Source: an uncultured bacterium (lineage in GTDB: Bacteria; Bacillota; Clostridia; Oscillospirales; Acutalibacteraceae). From it: a stretch of 9,581 bases of DNA. The translations under genes and the position numbers were made by a program. Positions 1 to 6,542 of the stretch are shown here, piece by piece (within the stretch, counting starts at the first letter, position 1; every line of letters begins with the position of its first letter). The notes beneath the pieces are model-generated. The model had not been told where the DNA came from and did not search any database. It saw only the letters and a list, made by a program, of their open reading frames with translations. The stretch is taken from NCBI GenBank assembly GCA_945949625.1, contig CAMFFI010000032.1:1-9581 (forward strand), written 5' to 3'.

Positions 1-159
1 CATATGCTTTTCAATCCACGCCCTATGCTTTAAAAGCAAGTCTTCTACCGCTTTTTGAGAATACCTTAACGGTACGCGCACTATCAGACGGCAATTTTCG
101 TTGATTTCCAAAGCGGCTGTTTTCCTTTTAGAACGGACAACACGGTATTCATAGTCCAA
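1..159 (-). CDS. YgjP-like (M48/DUF45) metallopeptidase, N-terminal part only
   Basis: Open reading frame of 53 codons that runs off the left edge of the window, so only the N-terminus is visible. The translation begins (M)DYEYRVVRSKRKTAALEI, continues with a basic/hydrophobic stretch (LIVRVPLRYSQKAVEDLL) and ends with RAWIEKH. This matches the usual N-terminal pattern of the YgjP-like putative metal-dependent hydrolases: a 'RSKRKT' strand, a 'VRVPLR' strand, then a helix ending 'WIEKH'. The HExxH zinc motif of that family would lie beyond the edge and cannot be checked. I chose the TTG at 159 because AAGGTG (166-171) sits 6 nt upstream. An in-frame GTG at 168 overlaps that Shine-Dalgarno site and is less likely. 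It has its own promoter-like sequence, is separated from the upstream cotransporter gene by a terminator, and has no evident link to phosphate uptake. Confidence 0.72.
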   Translation of the reverse strand, partial: MDYEYRVVRSKRKTAALEINENCRLIVRVPLRYSQKAVEDLLLKHRAWIEKHM

Positions 160-177
160 AATTATCACCTTGAACCT

Positions 178-205
178 ATTATAAACCAAAATAATAAAAT
201 ATCAA
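178..205 (-). promoter_or_regulatory. Predicted sigma-A promoter of the YgjP-like gene
   Basis: On the minus strand TTGATA (200-205) is followed after 16 nt by a consensus TATAAT (178-183). Transcription would start near position 171, giving a leader of only about a dozen nucleotides that barely contains the ribosome site of the TTG start at 159. It lies just downstream of the cotransporter terminator. Confidence 0.55.
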
Positions 206-221
206 TGGCATTTACTGCTTT

Positions 222-260
222 TAAAAAGAAAAAGGACAAAGGCTCGGCGCCCTTGTCCTT
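222..260 (-). terminator. Intrinsic terminator of the Na/Pi cotransporter gene
   Basis: The arms AAGGACAA and TTGTCCTT (232-260) form a stem that extends through a G-U pair and three G/C pairs to a 5-nt loop. On the minus strand the stem is followed by a U-rich tract (TTTCTTTTT, 222-231). The wobble pair exists only in the minus-strand RNA (the plus strand would have an A-C mismatch), which supports minus orientation. It starts about 50 nt after the cotransporter stop codon. Confidence 0.85.
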
Positions 261-312
261 AAATTTTATCAATGAAATATAAAGCAATCAGCAAAATTCA
301 TTTTCCCGCTGT

Positions 313-2070
313 TTATACATTTTTAGGAAGATGATACTTGTCCAGATAGCTGTCGTATCTTTCGGCAAATTTTCCTGCGTCCTCAGCCTTAATCTCGTGC
401 AGGTATTCGTGAGTTTCAAAGCTTTCCATTTTAATCTGAATAATACAAACTGCAATATTGGAGCAATGGTCGGATACTCTTTCAAGGTTATTCAGCAAAT
501 CAGAAAGCACAAAGCCCATTTCTATGGTACATTCACCGTTTTGCAGGCGCTGAATGTGTCTTGTTTTCAGCTTATCGCTGAGCTTGTCTATTACCTGCTC
601 TAAAGGCTCTACCGTTTCTGCAAGCTTTACATCGTTGTTGCTGAAAGCCGTAACGGTTGTTTCCAGAACCTCGGTAATAGCGCTGATTACAATCTCCACT
701 TCCTGCTTAGCCTTTTCGGAAAAATGGATTTTCTTTTCGTGCATTTCCTTTGCGCTGTTAAGAATATTAATTGCATGGTCGCCGATTCTTTCAAAGTCGC
801 CTATACAATGCAAAAGTCTTGAAACCTCTTTGCTGTCCTTAAGCGTTAAATTCTTACTGCTCAGCTTAACAAGGTAAGAACCCAGAATATCCTCATACTG
901 GTCGATTTTCTCTTCGCTTTCAACTATATGTTCTGCAATCTTTTCATCGTATTCATTAAACAGGCTCAGGGATTCAAGGATAGTTCTGTAAGCTCTGTCA
1001 GCCATTTTTACAGCCATAGATGTGCACTGCTCGGTTGCAATTGCAGGAGTATTCAAAAATCTTTCGTCAATAAAGACTGTTTCATCGTCATCCTGCTTGT
1101 CCCTTACGGTAAGGCAAGCCAGCTTTTCCAGCTGTCTTGCAAAAGGAAGCAGTAAGGTTGTTGAAAGAATGTTAAAGGCTGTGTGAATAACGGCAATTTC
1201 CGCAGGTCCCACAACGTCGTTAATAAAGGAGAAGTTAATAAAGGCGTTTATTGTATAGAACACAACCAGCCATACAAGAGTGCCGATTATGTTAAAATAC
1301 AGGTGAACAAAAGCCGCACGTTTTGCGTTTTTCTTTGCGCCTACACAGGAAAGCAGCGCAGTTACACAGGTACCTATATTCTGGCCCATTACAATCGGAA
1401 TAGCTATTGAATATGTTATTGCGCCTGTTGAAGAAAGCGCCTGCAAAATACCCACCGACGCACTGGAGCTTTGAATAACAGCAGTAAGCAGCGCTCCTGC
1501 AAGAACACCGAATACGGGATTTTCAAACATAGTAAGGAAGCTTGTAAACTCAGGAACATCAGCAAGAGGAGCAACAGCATCACTCATTAAATCCATACCG
1601 AACATTAAAATCGCAAAACCGATAAGGATACCGCCTATATCCTTCTTTTTGCCGTTTTTGCAGAACATTATAAGAATAATGCCCACAAAAGCAAATAAAG
1701 GAGAGAAATTAATAGGCTTTAACAGCTGCATTATAAGGCTGTCGCCTTCAATGCCTGAAAGGCTCAAAATCCAAGAGGTAATTGTAGTACCTACGTTGGC
1801 GCCCATAATAATGCCTATTGCCTGTCTGAGCTTCATAATTCCCGAATTTACAAAGCCTACGACCATAACAGTTGTGGCAGAGGACGATTGAATAACCGCA
1901 GTAACAGCCGCACCCAGAATAAAGCCCTTAAAGGTGTTAGAGGTGATTTTTTCCAACGTCTTTTCAAATTTTCCGCCGGAAAGCTTTTCAAGCCCGTCTC
2001 CCAAGGTGTTCATTCCGAACAGGAAAAAAGCCAGACCGCCTAAAAGCGAAAAAACTGAAAAAATATCCAT
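313..2070 (-). CDS. Na+/phosphate cotransporter (NptA/PNaS family) with C-terminal PhoU-like domain
   Basis: Integral membrane protein of 585 residues predicted to import inorganic phosphate with sodium. The membrane half (about 1-320) shows the family's inverted repeat: QSSSA occurs at 61-65 and again at 200-204, each followed by a Gly/Asn motif (GANVGTT near 90-96, GQNIGTC near 229-235). The cytosolic half (about 350-556) is a PhoU-like helical domain with two copies of the PhoU signature, FERIGDHA (426-433) and LERVSDHC (529-536). This two-part design and length are usual for bacterial NptA-type proteins. The start is chosen at ATG 2070: a GTG at 2082 overlaps the AAGGAG ribosome site and cannot be used, while a TTG at 2074-2076 with 5-nt spacing remains possible. 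It is monocistronic, with its own promoter and terminator, next to the pho/pst genes. It is probably a lower-affinity route complementing Pst; whether it is under PhoB control is not clear from the sequence. Confidence 0.93.
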   Translation of the reverse strand: MDIFSVFSLLGGLAFFLFGMNTLGDGLEKLSGGKFEKTLEKITSNTFKGFILGAAVTAVIQSSSATTVMVVGFVNSGIMKLRQAIGIIMGANVGTTITSWILSLSGIEGDSLIMQLLKPINFSPLFAFVGIILIMFCKNGKKKDIGGILIGFAILMFGMDLMSDAVAPLADVPEFTSFLTMFENPVFGVLAGALLTAVIQSSSASVGILQALSSTGAITYSIAIPIVMGQNIGTCVTALLSCVGAKKNAKRAAFVHLYFNIIGTLVWLVVFYTINAFINFSFINDVVGPAEIAVIHTAFNILSTTLLLPFARQLEKLACLTVRDKQDDDETVFIDERFLNTPAIATEQCTSMAVKMADRAYRTILESLSLFNEYDEKIAEHIVESEEKIDQYEDILGSYLVKLSSKNLTLKDSKEVSRLLHCIGDFERIGDHAINILNSAKEMHEKKIHFSEKAKQEVEIVISAITEVLETTVTAFSNNDVKLAETVEPLEQVIDKLSDKLKTRHIQRLQNGECTIEMGFVLSDLLNNLERVSDHCSNIAVCIIQIKMESFETHEYLHEIKAEDAGKFAERYDSYLDKYHLPKNV

Positions 2071-2215
2071 AAACAATTTCACTCCTTGAAGTCATTGTGT
2101 GAAGTTATGAGATTTTGCTCGGGTATCATTTTTTCTGTATTTGAAAATTCACATAAAAACAATAAATAGTTATGCAAATCTTATTTTGCGTTAAATCAAT
2201 ATTGCATATGAATTA

Positions 2216-2244
2216 ATGCTAACACATTTCTTTGAACATTTCAA
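2216..2244 (-). promoter_or_regulatory. Predicted promoter of the Na/Pi cotransporter gene
   Basis: TTGAAA (2239-2244), a 17-nt spacer and TAGCAT (2216-2221) preceded by TG (extended -10) on the minus strand. The -35 lies in a small palindrome TTGAA-ATG-TTCAA. The start would be near 2209, giving a leader of about 140 nt. The rest of the 2071-2462 gap holds the phoR-side hairpins and otherwise AT-rich sequence without a gene. I see no clear Pho box upstream of this promoter. Confidence 0.45.
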
Positions 2245-2306
2245 GATGAATTTTTGTTATATCTTCAAAAAACAAACACATTAAAAATATGTTTCTGGTT
2301 TTGCAT

Positions 2307-2351
2307 AAAAAAACAGGCAGTATTCTATAATTATTATATAGAATATTACCT
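2307..2351 (-). terminator. Intrinsic terminator of the phoB-phoR unit
   Basis: A long, AT-rich stem (2315-2351): AGGTAATATTCTATA pairs with TATAGAATACTGCCT, with one wobble and one mismatch and a short loop. On the minus strand it is followed by G and seven T (2307-2313). It lies about 110 nt after the phoR stop codon and before the cotransporter promoter. Confidence 0.75.
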
Positions 2352-2402
2352 GATTAAATTATTCTTAACGGGTACCGTTATATAAATGTTATGAATAATT
2401 AT

Positions 2403-2425
2403 GGACAGCCGCAAAAGAGCTGTCC
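2403..2425 (-). other. Hairpin in the phoR 3' untranslated region
   Basis: A perfect 7-bp stem, GGACAGC (2403-2409) with GCTGTCC (2419-2425), and a 9-nt loop, 37 nt past the phoR stop. No true U-tract follows on either strand, only AT-rich sequence, so it is a weak terminator at best. It may act as a 3'-end stabilising or pausing hairpin ahead of the stronger terminator at 2307-2351. Confidence 0.4.
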
Positions 2426-2462
2426 CTAATGTATTAAGCATATAATGAATTAAACAAAACAA

Positions 2463-4142
2463 TTACTCGGCGTTTTCATCAAATTCGGGAAAGCTTATGG
2501 TGATTGTTGTTCCCTTTCCCTCTTCACTTTCAAGGGTTATTGCGGCGCTGTGCTGTTCTGCAATATATTTTACTATTGCAAGACCAAGTCCCGTTCCACC
2601 TGTTTCCTTTGACCTGCTTTTATCAACGCGGTAAAATCTCTCAAAAATCCTGTCCTGATGCTCTTTCGGAATACCTATTCCCGTATCAGACACAACAAGC
2701 AAAACTTTTTCTCCGTCTTTTTTCACCTGCGCCTTAACGCTTCCGCCGGAACGGTTATAGCGGATTGCATTGTCGCAAAGATTGTAAATAAGCTCATACA
2801 AAAGTCCCCTGTTTCCGGAAATCTGCACATCTTCTCCCGAAGCCTCTATGGATACATTCAGCTTTTCAGCATTAATTTTCAAAGCCTCGGCACATTCCTT
2901 TGCTACCTCAGTTAAGTTCACGCTTTGAAGCCTGTTTTGAGGCAAAGGCTCATCAAGCTGTGAAAGCTTGAGAATATCACCTATAAGGGTTACAAGTCTT
3001 CCTGCTTCTCTGCAAATCTTATGCGCAAATCCTTTAACGTCCTCAGGCTTAGCCATTCCGTATTCAATCATTTCCGCATAGCCCGAAATTGAAGTTAGAG
3101 GAGTTTTAAGCTCGTGAGAAACATTGGCAGTAAATTCACGACGCATATTTTCTGCTTTTTTCTTTTCGGTAATATCCATAGCAATACAGATAACGCCGTT
3201 TTGAACATTGTTTGAAAATACGGGACTTGAAAGAACCTGAATTTCTTTTCCGCCTATTTGCAAATCAATATTGTTGTTTTCACCCTGTACCGCTTTATCA
3301 ATTGAATCCAAAAACTTTTCGTTTCTTGAAAAATTGATTACGTTCACATTGACAACATCGTTTGCCTGCAAAAGATTCAATGCGCTTTCGTTTTTCATAA
3401 GCACATTTTTATCCATATCAAAAAGCACAAAGCCCTCGGACATATTTGCTATGAGCGCGTCTATCTTATCTTTTTCCTGACTGAGCTTTTCAATCTGCCT
3501 GTTTATTTTTTCCCTTTGCTCTTCAATTGTATTGGAAAAAGGTATAAGCTCTTCATAAGCAACATTTTCCGTATCAACAGCCATATCTTCAATAGGCTTA
3601 ATTATGCTTTTTGTTGCCTCTGCGGAAAAAGCAAGGCATATGGCAAACACATACAGGATAATAAACCCAATAATAGGAATAATTCCGCCGAATACGGTAA
3701 AAATGCTGTTTGTTTCTTTTGCAACCCTCAGCACGCTTCCGTTATCCATAAGTATTGCATAATAATAGCTGGTTTTATCAAGAGTATCGGAATTTCTTGA
3801 GCTTTTTCCCGTTCCCTTTTCTCTTGCCTGAATTATTTCCGGACGATTGTTGTGATTTTCAAGCTCTTCAAGATTAACTCCGGGCGTATTATCAAGAATA
3901 ACCCTTCCGTCTTTATCCACAATCGTTACCCTGACTCCGCTTTTTTCATAAGAGGAAAAATCGGCCTTTTCCTCATACAGGTTATAGTCTGATACTGCTA
4001 TTTGCCCGTAGGCTTGTAAGTCGTTTTTAACCTGCTCGGTAAAAAAATACCAAAAAGCAAAGCTTGAGGACAGGGCGGTAAGCAGTATTGCAATTATACC
4101 AACCAGCAAAAGCTTTCTTGTAATTTTACTTTTCAGCTTCAT
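2463..4142 (-). CDS. phoR: PhoR-type phosphate sensor histidine kinase
   Basis: Membrane histidine kinase of 559 residues, the predicted partner of the adjacent response regulator. It has a first transmembrane segment at about 10-34, an extracytoplasmic sensor region at about 35-147, a second transmembrane segment at about 148-173, a short HAMP-like linker with a KPI motif (182-184), a PAS domain at about 226-322, and the kinase core. The phosphoacceptor is His343 in VSHELKTPLTS. ATP-binding boxes are visible: N box around Asn454/Asn458, G1 DTGIGI (486-491), F box FERFYR (500-505) and G2 GGTGLGLA (515-522). No key residue is missing. The extracytoplasmic plus PAS layout is typical of Gram-positive PhoR. 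The ATG follows the regulator's TAA with no intervening base, preceded by AGGTGA, so the two are translationally coupled. Its role in sensing phosphate, via Pst and PhoU, is inferred from family and context. Confidence 0.93.
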   Translation of the reverse strand: MKLKSKITRKLLLVGIIAILLTALSSSFAFWYFFTEQVKNDLQAYGQIAVSDYNLYEEKADFSSYEKSGVRVTIVDKDGRVILDNTPGVNLEELENHNNRPEIIQAREKGTGKSSRNSDTLDKTSYYYAILMDNGSVLRVAKETNSIFTVFGGIIPIIGFIILYVFAICLAFSAEATKSIIKPIEDMAVDTENVAYEELIPFSNTIEEQREKINRQIEKLSQEKDKIDALIANMSEGFVLFDMDKNVLMKNESALNLLQANDVVNVNVINFSRNEKFLDSIDKAVQGENNNIDLQIGGKEIQVLSSPVFSNNVQNGVICIAMDITEKKKAENMRREFTANVSHELKTPLTSISGYAEMIEYGMAKPEDVKGFAHKICREAGRLVTLIGDILKLSQLDEPLPQNRLQSVNLTEVAKECAEALKINAEKLNVSIEASGEDVQISGNRGLLYELIYNLCDNAIRYNRSGGSVKAQVKKDGEKVLLVVSDTGIGIPKEHQDRIFERFYRVDKSRSKETGGTGLGLAIVKYIAEQHSAAITLESEEGKGTTITISFPEFDENAE

Positions 4143-4811
4143 TTATTCACCTGCTTTATATCCCACATTTCTTACTGTTTTTATAATACTGCCTGCACTG
4201 CCCAGTTTTTGGCGAAGTGTTTTGATGTGCATATCAACAGTACGGCTTTCGCCTTCAAAATCATAACCCCATACCTTTTCAATGAGCTTTTCTCTTGTTA
4301 ATGCAATTCCTTTGTTAAGCAGAAAATACTTCAAAAGCTCATATTCCTTAAAGGTGAGAACGCACTCCTTGCCGTCAACAAGAACCTTATGCTTGTTGTC
4401 GTCAAGAACGATATTTTCATATTCAATCACAACCGGCTTTTCCTCGTTATCGCATCTTCTGAGCAAAGCCTTAACCCTTGAAACAAGCTCCATAACGCCG
4501 AAAGGCTTTGTAATATAATCATCTGCGCCCAAGTCAAGACCCTTAACCTTATCAATCTCGGTGGCTTTTGCCGTTACCACAATTACAGGAATTTTTCCGG
4601 TGCTTTCATTACTTCTGATTTTCTTCAGAATTGTCAGGCCGTCCTCCTTAGGGAGCATAATATCAAGCAGTATTAAAGACGGCTTTTGATTTTTACAGGC
4701 TTGATAAAAATCAGTACTGTCCGGAAAAGCCTTAACATCATACCCGCTGTTTTTCAGGGCATAGCTTTCCATTTCACGAATATCGGAATCGTCTTCAATT
4801 ATATAAATCAT
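4143..4811 (-). CDS. phoB: PhoB/PhoP-type response regulator (OmpR family)
   Basis: Cytoplasmic transcription regulator of 222 residues with the standard two-domain plan. The receiver domain (1-118) has the acidic pair Asp7/Asp8, phosphoacceptor Asp50 in LLLDIMLP, Thr80, and Lys102 in TKPF. The winged-helix DNA-binding domain (about 128-222) includes the recognition-helix stretch SRTVDMHIKTLRQKL (189-203) and the wing motif TVRNVGYKA. I start it at ATG 4811, which has a strong GGAGG 5 nt upstream (4817-4821). An in-frame extension to 4886 would translate a palindromic intergenic repeat and lacks a ribosome site. It is followed directly by the kinase gene. The likely target is the TTTACA-repeat promoter of pstS in this window. 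It could be called phoP by Bacillus convention. Confidence 0.93.
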   Translation of the reverse strand: MIYIIEDDSDIREMESYALKNSGYDVKAFPDSTDFYQACKNQKPSLILLDIMLPKEDGLTILKKIRSNESTGKIPVIVVTAKATEIDKVKGLDLGADDYITKPFGVMELVSRVKALLRRCDNEEKPVVIEYENIVLDDNKHKVLVDGKECVLTFKEYELLKYFLLNKGIALTREKLIEKVWGYDFEGESRTVDMHIKTLRQKLGSAGSIIKTVRNVGYKAGE

Positions 4812-5017
4812 ATTGTCCTCCGTAACGGTAGGGCAGCTTGCAGTAAGCCACCGCACAATCTTTGAAAAGCGGCGGGATGCGGGCATCCCGCCCTACGCTG
4901 TTAAATAAATGTTTGCTGTAACTTTTAACCGAGGCAGGCATTTTAATAAAAAATCCGCCCTGTCTGTACCAACCCGGCAACAAAGCGCCGGTCAGACTGT
5001 AAGTTATCATATTGTAT
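4812..5017 (-). other. Long structured 5' leader of phoB
   Basis: If transcription starts about 7 nt after the predicted -10 box, phoB has a leader of roughly 206 nt, long for this organism's style. In order it contains a nested hairpin (4962-4997: outer GTCTG/CAGAC, inner CCGGC/GCCGG), a T6 run at 4948-4953 with no matching stem right before it, the palindromic repeat at 4828-4896, and the Shine-Dalgarno site. I recognise no riboswitch class. No credible coding sequence is present. Confidence 0.45.
4828..4896. repeat. MITE-like palindromic intergenic repeat
   Basis: A 69-bp element bounded by the inverted repeat GTAGGGC (4828-4834) / GCCCTAC (4890-4896). Inside is a perfect 10-bp stem, GGCGGGATGC/GCATCCCGCC (4871-4892), with a 2-nt loop, and a smaller GCTT/AAGC hairpin. 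It is much more GC-rich than its surroundings. It resembles the multi-copy palindromic intergenic repeats common in gut Firmicutes, but only one copy is in the window, so its copy number is unverified. It ends 6 nt upstream of the phoB Shine-Dalgarno site. Confidence 0.6.
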
Positions 5018-5023
5018 GTTTTA

Positions 5024-5032
5024 ATTATAACA
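5024..5032 (-). promoter_or_regulatory. Predicted extended -10 promoter of phoB-phoR
   Basis: On the minus strand TGTTATAAT gives a consensus TATAAT (5024-5029) with the TGN extension (5030-5032). No good -35 sits at 16-18 nt, so it is either an extended -10 promoter or activator-dependent. Two direct copies of TTATACAT spaced 12 bp apart (5063-5070 and 5075-5082) lie 34-53 bp upstream of the -10 and could be an activator site. The promoter separates phoBR from the pst operon, whose terminator is just upstream. Confidence 0.55.
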
Positions 5033-5043
5033 CATTGTTATAA
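5025..5043. promoter_or_regulatory. Candidate operator palindrome over the phoB -10 box
   Basis: A perfect inverted repeat TTATAACA-CAT-TGTTATAA (8-bp arms, 3-bp centre) overlaps five of the six -10 bases and the TG extension. A dimeric repressor bound here would block RNA polymerase. No regulator can be named from the sequence. Confidence 0.4.
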
Positions 5044-5080
5044 AAAACACAGCATATTTTTTATGTATAATTTGATGTAT

Positions 5081-5109
5081 AAATAAAAAGCAGAGCATAA
5101 CAGCCCTGC
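5081..5109 (-). terminator. Intrinsic terminator of the pst-phoU operon
   Basis: The stem GCAGGGC (5103-5109) pairs with GCTCTGC (5090-5096) through six Watson-Crick pairs and one wobble around a 6-nt loop. It is followed on the minus strand by TTTTTATTT (5081-5089). It begins 19 nt after the phoU stop codon and splits pstSCAB-phoU from phoBR. Confidence 0.85.
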
Positions 5110-5127
5110 ACATTATATACGGAATAA

Positions 5128-5781
5128 TTATTTTCCCGAAAGCTTGTGGTCGCCTGTAATGGAAAAAATAACCCATTCTGCAATATTGGTAGCGTGGTCT
5201 CCGATTCTTTCGAAATATTTTGCTACCATAAGAAGATCAAAGGCAACCTCTCCTTTTGAGCTGTCCTGTGTAATCAGGTTAATCATATCCTTTTGTACCT
5301 GAACAAACAAATTATCCACAATATCGTCATCCTTGCAAACTGACATCGCAAGCACTACATCCTTTGTTACAAATGCGTTGACTGCCTGAGTAACCATTTT
5401 TTTCATTTGTTCAGCCATTTCGTTTATGTGTTCAAGATTATGAACATATGAGCTTTTTGAAAGTATTTTGCATATTTCAGCAACATCTGCCGCCTGGTCG
5501 CCGATTCTCTCCATATCGGTTATCATCTTCAAAGCGGAAGATATAAGCCTTAAATCCTTTGCAACAGGCTGTTGATGCAAAATCAGCTTAAGGCAGAATG
5601 TTTCAATATCTTTTTCCTTATGATTTATTTTTGCTTCAAGTTCATTTACCATTTCAGCTTCAGCCACATCTTTATCCTTCAGCGCATTAACCGAATGATT
5701 AATTGCGTTTTCAATCAAAGCTCCCATTTCCACAAGTTGATTGTTAAGCTCCTGAAGCTCGGTATCGTAGTATTTTCGCAT
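5128..5781 (-). CDS. phoU: Phosphate-transport accessory/regulatory protein PhoU
   Basis: Cytoplasmic all-helical protein of 217 residues, the usual PhoU length, which links the Pst transporter to PhoR signalling and restrains phosphate uptake when phosphate is plentiful. It shows the two-fold repeat of the family: each three-helix half carries a metal-binding signature, ERIGDQAADVAE starting at residue 91 and ERIGDHATNIAE starting at residue 191. I start it at ATG 5781, giving MRKYYDTELQELN, which matches typical PhoU N-termini and has GGAAGG upstream at about 10 nt. The in-frame TTG at 5790 lies almost on top of that ribosome site. The start follows the pstB stop by one base, so it is the last gene of the pst operon and is coupled to pstB. 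Confidence 0.95.
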   Translation of the reverse strand: MRKYYDTELQELNNQLVEMGALIENAINHSVNALKDKDVAEAEMVNELEAKINHKEKDIETFCLKLILHQQPVAKDLRLISSALKMITDMERIGDQAADVAEICKILSKSSYVHNLEHINEMAEQMKKMVTQAVNAFVTKDVVLAMSVCKDDDIVDNLFVQVQKDMINLITQDSSKGEVAFDLLMVAKYFERIGDHATNIAEWVIFSITGDHKLSGK

Positions 5782-5782
5782 A

Positions 5783-6532
5783 TCAGCCAAACCTTCCCGT
5801 TATGTATTCTTCTGTCTTTTTCTCTTTTGGTGAAGAGAAGATTGTGTCGGTATCGTTATATTCAATCATTTCTCCCAACAGGAAAAATGCTGTATAATCA
5901 GAAATTCTCAATGCCTGCTGCATATTGTGAGTAACCATAACTATTGTATAGTCCTTTTTCAGCTTAAGGCAAAGCTCCTCGATTTTTCCCGTTGAAATCG
6001 GGTCAAGTGCAGACGTTGCCTCGTCCATAAGCAGTACCTCGGGCTTTACTGCAAGCGCTCTTGCAATACACAAACGCTGCTGCTGGCCGCCTGAAAGTCC
6101 CAAAGCGCTTTTTTTCAGTCTGTCCTTAAGCTCATCCCAGATTGCAGCATCTCTTAGTGACTGCTCTACAATCTCATCAAGCTGTTTTTTGTTTTTAATG
6201 CCGTGTGTACGGGGACCGAAAGCAATATTATCATATACGCTCATAGGAAAAGGATTTGCCTTCTGAAAAACCATACCCACTCTTTTTCTCAGAACATTTA
6301 CGTCCATATTACCGTAAATATCTTCACCGTCCAGCTTTAAGCTGCCTGTAATTTTACAGCCCTCAACCAAATCGTTCATTCTGTTGAGAGATTTTAACAA
6401 GGTTGATTTACCGCAGCCGGAAGGTCCGATAAATGCCGTAATTTTATTTTCCTGCATATTAAGGCTGACATTTTTCAAAGCGTGAAATTTACCGTAATAC
6501 AGGTTCATATCTTCAATAGTAAACTTATCCAT
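5783..6532 (-). CDS. pstB: Phosphate ABC transporter ATP-binding protein PstB
   Basis: ATPase subunit of the Pst phosphate importer, 249 residues, the normal size. All ABC motifs are present: Walker A GPSGCGKST (36-44), Q-loop Gln90 in MVFQKANPFP, signature LSGGQQQR (146-153), Walker B VLLMDEATSALD (166-177, catalytic Glu171) and switch His202. The KANPFPMSVYDN segment is characteristic of PstB. It would bind PstA/PstC on the cytoplasmic face as a dimer. The start is ATG 6532, 10 nt after the pstA stop. The best ribosome site (AAAGGA) is about 13 nt away and overlaps the end of pstA, slightly distant, so translational coupling may help. An upstream in-frame TTG at 6562 would add ten residues outside the family alignment. 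Confidence 0.96.
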   Translation of the reverse strand: MDKFTIEDMNLYYGKFHALKNVSLNMQENKITAFIGPSGCGKSTLLKSLNRMNDLVEGCKITGSLKLDGEDIYGNMDVNVLRKRVGMVFQKANPFPMSVYDNIAFGPRTHGIKNKKQLDEIVEQSLRDAAIWDELKDRLKKSALGLSGGQQQRLCIARALAVKPEVLLMDEATSALDPISTGKIEELCLKLKKDYTIVMVTHNMQQALRISDYTAFFLLGEMIEYNDTDTIFSSPKEKKTEEYITGRFG

Positions 6533-6542
6533 ACTCTGCTGT

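Noticed and set aside
331..877. Plus-strand open frames of 90 and 107 codons opposite the cotransporter gene
   Set aside because: They lie wholly antisense to a well-supported gene, with no ribosome site or family resemblance; they are shadow frames.
2367..2379. Small hairpin AACGG-GTA-CCGTT between phoR and its terminator
   Set aside because: A 5-bp stem with a 3-nt loop and no flanking U-tract is too slight to call a functional element.
4812..4886. A longer N-terminus for the response regulator starting at 4886
   Set aside because: The receiver domain begins at ATG 4811 with an ideal GGAGG 5 nt upstream; the extra 25 residues translate the intergenic repeat.
4948..4997. Attenuator, T-box or riboswitch in the phoB leader
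   Set aside because: There is a hairpin and a T6 run, but the hairpin ends 8 or more nt before the T-run with no GC stem adjoining it, and no T-box or known riboswitch core motif is visible.
4795..5010. A 71-codon minus-strand open frame upstream of phoB
   Set aside because: It runs through the palindromic repeat and the phoB ribosome site, has no ribosome site of its own and no recognisable protein character; the stretch NSVGRDARIPP is what such GC-rich repeats yield when translated.
5572..5934. Plus-strand open frame of 120 codons opposite phoU/pstB
   Set aside because: Antisense to two strongly supported genes and across their junction; composition is typical of a shadow frame.
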